Of a stretch of 64,000 nt of DNA, positions 8,000 through 15,150 are shown piece by piece; within the stretch, counting starts at the first letter, position 1; each line of letters begins with the position of its first letter. The notes under the pieces were generated by a model that was not told the origin of the DNA, searched no databases, and saw nothing but the letters and a program-made list of their open reading frames with translations. The stretch spans positions 625,001 to 689,000 of the forward strand of contig NZ_JBCNLP010000006.1 of the NCBI RefSeq assembly GCF_039595395.1, given 5' to 3'. This stretch comes from Novosphingobium sp. (GTDB lineage: Bacteria; Pseudomonadota; Alphaproteobacteria; Sphingomonadales; Sphingomonadaceae). The position numbers and the translations under genes were made by a program.

Positions 8000-9563
8000 T
8001 GCCGGCCCTTTCGAAGAAGCGCGCCACCGGGGCCAGCACATCTTCATGCTGCTTCCAGCGCGCCACCGCATCCTTGTAGAGCGGGCGGCGCACCTGCGCG
8101 GCGCTGGGGGTGGAGACCGGCGCGCTGTTGGTGTGAAAGTTCAGGCAGGCCTCGTCCCAATCCAGCCCGCAATGCGCCAGTAGACGGCTTGTCTGGCCTT
8201 CCTGATCCGCGACCAGATCCTCATAGCGGACATCCAGCACGCGGCCCGGCAGAGCCTGGTGCCAGAAACGCATCAGCCGGTCGAAACGGGCGTAATAGGC
8301 GGCGATATCCAGCAGATCGTAGCTGTAATCATAATAGCGCGAGCTGATCGCGAAGAGATTGCGGAAATTGCTGAGCACCGTATCCATCGGATGGCGGCGC
8401 AGGCAGACGATCCGCGCCTGCGGAAAGGCCCGCGCGATAAAGCCGACATAGTGGAAATTGCCGGGAAACTTGTCGGTAAAGCGGCGGCTGGTGTCGCGGC
8501 GGTGGTGGCTGGCGATGCGCAGATAATCATGGCCGATCGCGCCTGCATCCCTGATGGCGGCAGCGGCGATGGTTTCAGGATCGAGAATGACCGGGCTGCG
8601 CGTGGCCGAGGCCTTTTTCACCGCCAGCGGCATGGCCTGCAGTTCCCCGGCGCTTTCAACATCGGGGTGCGAGGAGAGGATACGGTCGATCAGCGTGGTG
8701 CCGGTACGCGGCATGCCGATGACGAAGATCGGCGAATCCTGCGGGGCATCGCTGGCGGGGGCGGCGGCCAGTTGCGGCCAATGCGCCTCCATGGCGTCGA
8801 AAGCGGCGGCATCCTGAGCGAAGCTGTAGGGCAGGGACTGGCGATAGGCCTTGTTCACCGCGCAGAGTTGCGCCAGCGCCTCTTGCGCCCTGCCGACATC
8901 CTCCAACTCCTTGGAGAGGGCATAGCCCAGCAGCAGCTTGCTGCGATCATCGCGCGCCTGGGCATGGGTGCTGGTGAGGCGGTCGATATGGTTGGTGTCC
9001 GGGCTCTGTTTGCGCAGGCTGGCCAGCAGGTGGTGGGCGCGGGCATGGCCGGGCTCCAGCGCGATCAGCGTTCCGAGCGCAGTGTCCGCCGCATCGACGC
9101 GGCCCAGAAAATTGAGCGTCACCGCCTGATTGTAGAGATATTCGCTGTTGCGCGGTTCCAGCCGGACGGCCTCGATGAAATGGGGCAGGGCGGCGGCGTG
9201 ATCGCCCAGACGGGCATAGACGCAGCCCATCGTGTCACGGCTGAGGGCATCGCTGGGGGGCGTTGCTTCCGCTGCCTGCAGCATGGCCGCCGCCTCGCCA
9301 TCCTGACGCAGCATGATCAGCAGTCGGGCCAGTTGCGCGCGATATTCGCCTTGAGCGTCGAGCGCCACCGCCTGCTGAAGATGGGGAAGGGCAAGGCGAA
9401 TGCGGCCCGAACCCGCCTCGGCGATGCCGAGCAGGAAGTGCCCCTCGGCATCCTTCGCATCGTTGGCGACCAGCGCTGTCGCATGGCGCTGCGTACCGGC
9501 AAGATCGCCCCGGCTGAGCGCGCCGCGCGCCGCGCTGACCAGCTTGGCGCGCAGGCTCGTCAT
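7986..9563 (-). CDS. TPR-repeat sulfotransferase
   Basis: 525 residues. The N-terminal ~240 residues are tetratricopeptide repeats (for example HFLLGIAEAGSGRIRLALPHLQQAVAL, and NSEYLYNQAVTLNFLGRVDAADTALGTLIALEP). The C-terminal half is a sulfotransferase: the PAPS 5'-phosphosulfate loop reads VIGMPRTGTTLIDRILSSHP, and the 3'-phosphate region is ARIVCLRRHPMDTVLSNFRN. It should transfer sulfate from PAPS to a hydroxyl or amine of an unknown acceptor. Its ATG overlaps the stop of the upstream sterol-desaturase-like gene (ATGA, 9560-9563). This suggests the sulfated acceptor may be the hydroxylated lipid made by that enzyme, an inference from gene order only. Confidence 0.85.
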   Translation of the reverse strand: MTSLRAKLVSAARGALSRGDLAGTQRHATALVANDAKDAEGHFLLGIAEAGSGRIRLALPHLQQAVALDAQGEYRAQLARLLIMLRQDGEAAAMLQAAEATPPSDALSRDTMGCVYARLGDHAAALPHFIEAVRLEPRNSEYLYNQAVTLNFLGRVDAADTALGTLIALEPGHARAHHLLASLRKQSPDTNHIDRLTSTHAQARDDRSKLLLGYALSKELEDVGRAQEALAQLCAVNKAYRQSLPYSFAQDAAAFDAMEAHWPQLAAAPASDAPQDSPIFVIGMPRTGTTLIDRILSSHPDVESAGELQAMPLAVKKASATRSPVILDPETIAAAAIRDAGAIGHDYLRIASHHRRDTSRRFTDKFPGNFHYVGFIARAFPQARIVCLRRHPMDTVLSNFRNLFAISSRYYDYSYDLLDIAAYYARFDRLMRFWHQALPGRVLDVRYEDLVADQEGQTSRLLAHCGLDWDEACLNFHTNSAPVSTPSAAQVRRPLYKDAVARWKQHEDVLAPVARFFERAGIALD

Positions 9564-10456
9564 GCCGGGGCGTCACCGCTGGGTTGCAGTGCGGCCTGCT
9601 GCCGGCGCTGTCTGTAGGCCTCGATCAGGGGCTGGAAGGGGAAGAGGAATTGCTCCACGATGCTCAGCCGCTTGCGCTCATCCTGGCCGACCACCGAGGA
9701 TTCCCCGCTGCGGAAGGTGCCAAAGATACGGTCGATCAGGATCAGCGAATTGCCGTAATTGCAGCGCGTGCTCTCATAATCGGTCGAGTGATGCAGGCTG
9801 TGATGCTGGATGGTGGTGAAGAAGAAGGAATAGAACCACGGCGGATCGGCGCGCACATTGGCATGGGCGAAGGTGGAGACCACCGTCATGACGGTGAAGG
9901 CGCAGAACAGGGCCTTTTCCTGAATGTCGAACAGGGCCAGCACGCTCAGGCTGATCAGGAACAGCTCGATGGGGTTGCCCACCGCGCCCTTGGCGGCGTT
10001 AAGCTGGGTGATGTGGTGATGCGGCGCATGGGTCAGCCAGAAGGGCAGTTTGTTGTGCATCAGGCGATGCATCCAGTATTGCCCGAATTCCACGATAAAC
10101 ACCGCCAGCGCCACCTGCGCCAGAAAGGGCATGTTTTGCGCCCAGAGCGTGGTGATGCCCAGTTTCAGCTTCAGCGCCTTGAGCGGATCCTTGGTCAGCG
10201 TGTCGGAAGCCCATTCAATCGCCGTGGCGCCCAGCACGACATAGAAGAGGTCGGTGAAGAACTCCTGCCAGTTCATGCGCCAGCCCTCGTGGCGTTCATG
10301 CACGAATTCCAGCCCCAGCACGATCACGGTGATCAGCGGGCCGATCACGATGATGGTCCATCCATTGTCGACCAGCACCTTGGGCCCCATCGACCAGAAC
10401 AGCACCACCATGGCGACCATGGCGGGCGGCACCAGATTGAACAGCCTGTCTTTCAT
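9560..10456 (-). CDS. Sterol desaturase / fatty-acid hydroxylase family membrane protein
   Basis: 298 residues from the ATG at 10456 (GGGGAAG upstream); an in-frame ATG at 10480 is possible. Four hydrophobic segments and the eight-histidine di-iron signature are visible: HRLMH, then HAPHH, then a C-terminal HHSLHH. These are the ligand clusters of the fatty acid hydroxylase superfamily, O2-dependent enzymes that hydroxylate or desaturate lipids in the inner membrane. It heads an operon with the sulfotransferase and a small exported protein. A CATAG-N7-CTATG box at 10563-10579 lies 107 bases upstream and matches one beside the adjacent LysR gene. The substrate (hopanoid, carotenoid, fatty acid or other) cannot be read. 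Confidence 0.85.
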   Translation of the reverse strand: MKDRLFNLVPPAMVAMVVLFWSMGPKVLVDNGWTIIVIGPLITVIVLGLEFVHERHEGWRMNWQEFFTDLFYVVLGATAIEWASDTLTKDPLKALKLKLGITTLWAQNMPFLAQVALAVFIVEFGQYWMHRLMHNKLPFWLTHAPHHHITQLNAAKGAVGNPIELFLISLSVLALFDIQEKALFCAFTVMTVVSTFAHANVRADPPWFYSFFFTTIQHHSLHHSTDYESTRCNYGNSLILIDRIFGTFRSGESSVVGQDERKRLSIVEQFLFPFQPLIEAYRQRRQQAALQPSGDAPA

Positions 10457-10562
10457 GTCTCGCTTCCCCGCGTGTCGCATGGCAAGGACTCTGCCCTTGA
10501 TGCGCTGCAGCAGAGTGAGGCAGGGCAGGTCATCAGGGCAGATGCAAATTTGCGATGAAAGC

Positions 10563-10579
10563 CATAGGGCTGATCTATG
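10563..10579. promoter_or_regulatory. Putative LysR box upstream of the desaturase-sulfotransferase operon
   Basis: CATAG-GGCTGAT-CTATG, a 5-bp inverted repeat with a T-N11-A core as in LysR-type operators. The same 17-base pattern occurs at 11580-11596 in the divergent LysR promoter region. It lies between the LysR stop and the desaturase start. Confidence 0.6.
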
Positions 10580-10588
10580 CCCCCTTTT

Positions 10589-11515
10589 TCAGGACCGACG
10601 CTGCGCACGGATCCGCCTCACCACTTCATCGAGGAAAAGCTGGGTCGCCGTATCGCGCGCCGGTTCGGCGCGGGCCAGCAGGAACAGCTCGTAGGACGGC
10701 TCGAATTCGGCATGCAGGATCGGCCATAGCCGACGCTTGGCCACCTCCTCCTGTACCGCCAGGATCGGCAGAAAGCCGATGCCCACGCCCTGCAGGATCA
10801 GGCGGCGGGCCTCATTGATGTCCTCGGCCATGCCGCTGACCTTCTTGCCCAGACGGTAGCGGCGGCGCAATTGGGTGATGGTTTCGATCTCATCCTCGCC
10901 GGTGAGCACGAAGCCTTCATCCTTCAGCTCGTTCAGCCGGCCGACGCGATAGCCGAAAAGGCGATGGTTGCGCGCGCAATAGAGTTGCTGGCGTTCGGTG
11001 AACAGCGGCTCATAGATCAGCGAGCCGCGCACATTGTTGTCATAGCCCACGCCGATTTCCACCTCGCCCTGCTCGATGGCGTCGAGCACCTGCCGCCAGG
11101 GAGAGACGCGGATCTCGATATGGATATCGGGGTTGCGGACATGGAAGCTGGCGATGGCATCGTCGAATTCGGGGGAGACCAGCCCGGAAATGATCTGGAT
11201 GCGCACAATGCCTTCCACCCGCTTGGTGGCCTGGGCGATCTGATGCGGCATCATCCGAGCCGATTCGAGCATATCCTCGCACAGCGTCATCATCGCGCGG
11301 CCCGCCGTGGTCATTTCCACGCCCGTTGCGGTGCGGTGAAGCAGCGTGGCGCCCACGCTTTCCTCCAGCCGCTTGAGCGCGGCGCTGATGCTGGGCTGCT
11401 GCCGGTTGAGCTGCCGCGCCGCCGCGCCGATTCCCCCCGCGCGCACGATATCCACGAAGGTGCGCATCAGATTCCAGTCCACGCGGCTGGCGAATTTCTT
11501 GTCATTGATCGGCAT
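10589..11515 (-). CDS. LysR-family transcriptional regulator
   Basis: 308 residues. The N-terminal winged helix-turn-helix is clear (WNLMRTFVDIVRAGGIGAAARQLNRQQPSISAALKRLEESVGATLLHR, about residues 14-62). The rest is the two-lobed effector-binding domain. It sits between two sterol-desaturase-like genes, divergent from one and upstream of the other on the same strand. The repeated CATAG-N7-CTATG boxes in the two control regions make it the likely regulator of both. The box at 11580 is 65 bases from its own start, suggesting autoregulation. The inducer is unknown. Confidence 0.9.
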   Translation of the reverse strand: MPINDKKFASRVDWNLMRTFVDIVRAGGIGAAARQLNRQQPSISAALKRLEESVGATLLHRTATGVEMTTAGRAMMTLCEDMLESARMMPHQIAQATKRVEGIVRIQIISGLVSPEFDDAIASFHVRNPDIHIEIRVSPWRQVLDAIEQGEVEIGVGYDNNVRGSLIYEPLFTERQQLYCARNHRLFGYRVGRLNELKDEGFVLTGEDEIETITQLRRRYRLGKKVSGMAEDINEARRLILQGVGIGFLPILAVQEEVAKRRLWPILHAEFEPSYELFLLARAEPARDTATQLFLDEVVRRIRAQRRS

Positions 11516-11577
11516 AGGGGTGCTCGTTTCGGGCCAGACAGACGGAAACTCGCGGAAATTCCCAGGGGATGCACTGG

Positions 11578-11598
11578 GGCATAGAGCGTATCTATGCC
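11578..11598. promoter_or_regulatory. Putative LysR box in the divergent LysR / desaturase promoter region
   Basis: GGCATAGA-GCGTA-TCTATGCC is a perfect 8-bp inverted repeat. It contains CATAG-AGCGTAT-CTATG (11580-11596), the pattern also found at 10563-10579, with the T-N11-A core expected for LysR proteins. It lies between the divergent starts at 11515 and 11640. Confidence 0.7.
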
Positions 11599-11639
11599 AT
11601 TCATAAGATATTGGCCTCTGGCGTGATGGGGGTGCTTTT

Positions 11640-12656
11640 ATGAAGCTGCCCTCAGATCATGAGGGAAAGCTTATGGAAGCGGTTCGCGTCGGCAACAGGC
11701 TGATCGGGGCTCAGGCACCGGTGACAGTCGGGTGGGAGAACATCCCGCGCGTGGAGGGCGGCCCGCTCAAGCGATTCGTCTTCACCTGGTTTCAGCCCAC
11801 GATGCTCTTCGCGCTGATCCTGTTCTGGTATTATGCGCCCAATTCCATCGCCAAGACCTCCACCGCGGTGGGGATCGGCATTGGTTTCAAGGTGCTGCTG
11901 CTGGGGCTGGAATGGGTCAATCCGCGCTATCGCAGCTGGCGGCTGACCTGGAAGGAGCTGGTGACCGATCTGTTCTATGTCGGGCTGGGCTATACGCTGG
12001 TGCGGCTGGTGAACGGCTATATCGGCTCGGGCGTGATGACCAAGGCGGTGCAGCATGCCTTCGACTGGGACAAGTTCACCTGGTTCATGGGGCTGCCGCT
12101 GCTGGTGCAGGCCTTCCTGATCTCCTTCATCTTCGATTTCGGGCAGTACTGGATGCATCGCGGCATGCACAACTGGTATCCGCTGTGGCTGCCCCATTCG
12201 GTGCATCACTACATCACCCAGCTCAACATCAACAAGGGCGCGGTGGGCAATCCGGTCGAGATCTTCCTGATCGGGCTGGGCGTGGGCGGCTTCTTCGATT
12301 TCCTGCCGCGCGCCGCGCTGCTGGCCGGGGCGATCGGCATGGCGGTCAGCACCTATCAGCATATCAATGTGCGCTTCAACACGCCGCGCTGGTGGCGCTT
12401 TGTGTTCAACACCACCGAGCATCACAGCGTGCATCATTCGCAGGATTTCGAGGCGAGCCGCAGCAATTACGCCGGCACCTACATCTTTATCGACCGCATG
12501 TTCGGCACCTGCATCGACGGCGAGGCCGAGTTGCTGGGGATGGAAGGCGGCCGCCGCATGTCGATCCGCGAGCAGATGACCTATCCCTTCACGGAAGGGT
12601 GGAAGACGCTGAAGGAACGCTTTGCCCGGCCTGCCGAGGTGATGCCCGCCGAGTGA
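11640..12656 (+). CDS. Second sterol desaturase / fatty-acid hydroxylase family membrane protein
   Basis: 338 residues from 11640 (GGGGGTG upstream); the ATG at 11673 also has a good site (GAGGG) and gives 327 residues. Several membrane segments and the histidine clusters HRGMH, HSVHH and HHSVHH place it in the same di-iron family as the 9560-10456 product. The two proteins also share FDFGQYWMHR / VEFGQYWMHR and ITQLN-NKGAVGNP-type segments, so they are paralogues. It is divergent from the LysR gene with the LysR box between them. A small membrane protein gene follows 25 bases downstream. Two paralogues under one regulator could act on consecutive positions of one lipid; this is inference. 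Confidence 0.85.
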   Translation: MKLPSDHEGKLMEAVRVGNRLIGAQAPVTVGWENIPRVEGGPLKRFVFTWFQPTMLFALILFWYYAPNSIAKTSTAVGIGIGFKVLLLGLEWVNPRYRSWRLTWKELVTDLFYVGLGYTLVRLVNGYIGSGVMTKAVQHAFDWDKFTWFMGLPLLVQAFLISFIFDFGQYWMHRGMHNWYPLWLPHSVHHYITQLNINKGAVGNPVEIFLIGLGVGGFFDFLPRAALLAGAIGMAVSTYQHINVRFNTPRWWRFVFNTTEHHSVHHSQDFEASRSNYAGTYIFIDRMFGTCIDGEAELLGMEGGRRMSIREQMTYPFTEGWKTLKERFARPAEVMPAE

Positions 12657-12681
12657 GGCGCACTCTTTTGAAGGACTTGAT

Positions 12682-13323
12682 GTGAAACGGCATTGGTTCG
12701 ACTGGATCTGGCATGTCACGGGCAGCCTGCCGCTGGCCCCTGGGCAGTCGAGCGAGGAGGCTTTCGGCAGGCTCGATCCGCTGTTCCGCCAGAGTGGCAC
12801 CACGCGCTCCCGCATGGGTGACACGCTGACCTTCCGCAAGAAGGATCAGGCGGCGCAGGACAGCATGTCGGTCTTCGATGGCGGCGTGTTGCAGATCAGG
12901 GATGAGGCGGCCGGGGGTGTGCTGCATTACCGCCTGACCAGCCGGGCCCTGTTGTTCTGCTTTTTGGCGCCCCTGCTGTTTCTTGCCTTTGCGCAGTTGA
13001 CCATCGCGCTTGGCCGATGGGAGAAGCCGGCGGCGGAGGCCACGCGCGCGCATAAGGAGCAGAAGAAAACAGTCGAACTGCCGCAAAATCCGATCGACAA
13101 GGCGCTGGGCGCACCGGCCCCGGACAAGCCTAAAAAGGATGGCACCGACCTGTCCGAGGGGCAGGACAAGAAACCTTCGCCTACCTCAGCCTACGTGTTC
13201 GCGGCGATGTTTGCGGTACTCTATGTGGTCGGGCGGGTGCTTGAAGGCAGGCTGGTCAGATCGTTATTCGGGAAAAAGCTGCTTGGGATGCCTGATATGC
13301 TGGCTACGGCGGCGGCAGATTGA
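12682..13323 (+). CDS. Two-segment membrane protein of unknown function
   Basis: 213 residues. It starts with GTG at 12682, preceded by AAGGA; the ATG two bases earlier is out of frame. After a soluble N-terminal ~90 residues there is one hydrophobic segment (ALLFCFLAPLLFLAFAQLTIAL). A charged lysine/proline-rich linker of about 70 residues follows, then a second hydrophobic segment (AYVFAAMFAVLYVVGRVL) and a basic tail. I recognise no family. It lies 25 bases after the second desaturase and may belong to its operon. Confidence 0.65.
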   Translation: MKRHWFDWIWHVTGSLPLAPGQSSEEAFGRLDPLFRQSGTTRSRMGDTLTFRKKDQAAQDSMSVFDGGVLQIRDEAAGGVLHYRLTSRALLFCFLAPLLFLAFAQLTIALGRWEKPAAEATRAHKEQKKTVELPQNPIDKALGAPAPDKPKKDGTDLSEGQDKKPSPTSAYVFAAMFAVLYVVGRVLEGRLVRSLFGKKLLGMPDMLATAAAD

Positions 13324-14029
13324 GACATGCGAAATCGTCGCGATGAAACCGGGCCTTGCGCACGACCATCGACGTTTCTGTGCTGTCCAGGAATGTAGGC
13401 TGGCGCAGCGTCGATCAGATGATCGATTGTTCTCATGTCGATTCGACCTGAAGCACGATGCGCGTTCTCCTCCTTCTTCGTAATGGCTGACCCTTTACGA
13501 ACAGGTGGCGGGACAGATGGGTAAGAGGGTCCGATCGAAGGGAAACACATGACCCAGGATGGAGTTGTTAACCCGCTCGAAGAGCAAGGGGAAAAGCGCG
13601 AGTTCAGAACTTTGTTGCGCAGCATGCTGCAGATGGTGGCGCTTGCATTAGAGTGTAGAGCGAAGGGCAAGCTATTATAACACTGCTGCAAAGTGTGACC
13701 ACATGCTCGATGATTACGGGGCAATGTTCAAACGGACTTTCCTGAAGTCTCCTGTGCTCCCCCCGGGGGTTTGTCAGGCAAAGTAGTATCCCTTTTCCAG
13801 ATGCCGTTCTCGACCAGCGCACCAATGCGAACTCGTGGCCGAGATCCCGTTTGCTCGATTTACTCAATCTTTGAGTTTTACTACTGCTCCCTAGGCTCGG
13901 ACCGCCTGAGGCTGGTGGTCTGGGCCTTGCTTCGGCCCGGCGCGCTGGTGGCGCCGGATGAGTTTGCCATCATGATCCGGGGGATATTCCCGATCCTGCT
14001 GTGCGGCATGCTCTCGTTGTAGTGTCTAC
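13324..14029. other. About 700 bases without a recognisable gene
   Basis: Between the membrane protein and the broken transposase. All reading frames are short and none looks like a known protein; I see no RNA gene or clear promoter. It is probably decayed sequence at the edge of an insertion region. Confidence 0.5.
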
Positions 14030-14683
14030 GCTACCGCTCCAGCTTTTCGCAAGCGTCTTGCAGGGAAAGGAACCAGTGGGCGTTCAGACATTCGCTCCTT
14101 AGCTTGCTGTTAAAGGCCTGGATGAACGCAAGGTCGGTAGGCTTGCCAGGGCGGGAGAAGTCCAGGGTCACGCCCCGCTGGTAAGCCCATAAAGCCATGT
14201 CGCGAGAGATGAATTCACGGCTATTGTGTCCTGATTGTCTTGGGGTAGCCAGGCGATCTGGCAGGCCTTTTCCAGTGTCGCGACCACGTCTTCACCGCGA
14301 TACGAAGCGGGGATCGACCACCGGCGAGACGCGCTAGAACATGTCCACAACGGTCACGATGTTTAGTTTCCGGCCTGTTGCCAGTAAAGTCCATCGCGCA
14401 GATGTTGTTCGAATGCACGGCTGCTGAGGTCAGCCACAATCCGCTTCAGGCATGCATTCTCGTCTTCCAGCTCCTGTAAGCGCCTCATCTCTGTCGGCAG
14501 AAGCCTGGCGTATTTCTTCTTCCAGGTGAAATAGGTCGCCTGGCTGATCCCGGCTTTCAACAAACCTCTGCCACGAGCGCCCCTTTCTCGCCTTGTTTGA
14601 TGACGAACGCCTTTTGCGGGTCCGTGAACTGCGATGCTTTTATGTGACGAATCCTCGTCCAGCCAAGGAAATCTACGGCGCAA
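14030..14683 (-). pseudogene. Broken IS3-family transposase (OrfA and OrfB fragments)
   Basis: On the minus strand, 14363-14683 carries the OrfA C-terminal half with GISQATYFTWKKKYARLLPTEMRRLQELEDENACLKRIVADLS, characteristic of the IS407 group of IS3. A fragment of the OrfB integrase C-terminus reads from about 14215 down to the TAG at 14030 (EFISRDMALWAYQRG, then FSRPGKPTD, FNSKLRSECLNAHWF). The middle of OrfB, including most of the catalytic core, is missing or scrambled, and OrfA lacks its start. No transposase can be made. No inverted-repeat ends could be placed. Confidence 0.85.
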
Positions 14684-15150
14684 AACCCCAGCTCAAATGG
14701 GCCATTTCAGAAAGCAGAGTATCTGAGATGGCTGGATTCCAGAAAATATGCTTTTGTACTTCCGCAAGTAAATAATATATAAAAAATTAAGTCTTTATAA
14801 ATGAATTATATTAAAATTAAATGGCTTATCTGGTTTTAATTAAGCTATCGTGAAATAATAATAACAATCTCGTCCCTATCGGCAGCGGCATCCGAACGCG
14901 ATTTTTGTGCGCCTCTTAACCATGTTCCAAGGCTTGGTTCACCCAGGGACGGTTTCATAGAATGACCTACCCTTTCCAGGCGGTCCAGGCATTATAAAAA
15001 ATATATATCACGGACTAGAGAAGCCAAATTCTGGTCATGTCGATCTTCGATAATCGAGGTGCCTTGCTACTTAGAAGTTGACCATGCTGACCTAGGAAGG
15101 TCATGGGGCACCAACTATGCCTTCGCGACAGGCATTTGATAGGGGGTTTG
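14684..15150. other. AT-rich stretch upstream of the autotransporter
   Basis: Roughly 14755-14875 is strikingly AT-rich (runs such as AATAATATATAAAAAATTAA), with a second AT patch at 14993-15012, in otherwise GC-rich DNA. No gene is visible. It may hold the autotransporter promoter, possibly silenced by a nucleoid protein, or be residue of transferred DNA. Confidence 0.6.

Noticed and set aside
13221..13724. Minus-strand frame of 167 codons in the gap after the membrane protein gene
   Set aside because: Overlaps the end of a better-supported gene and shows no domain, signal or neighbour support.
13771..14022. Short plus-strand frame before the IS3 remnant
   Set aside because: No ribosome site and no recognisable motif; composition looks like non-coding DNA.
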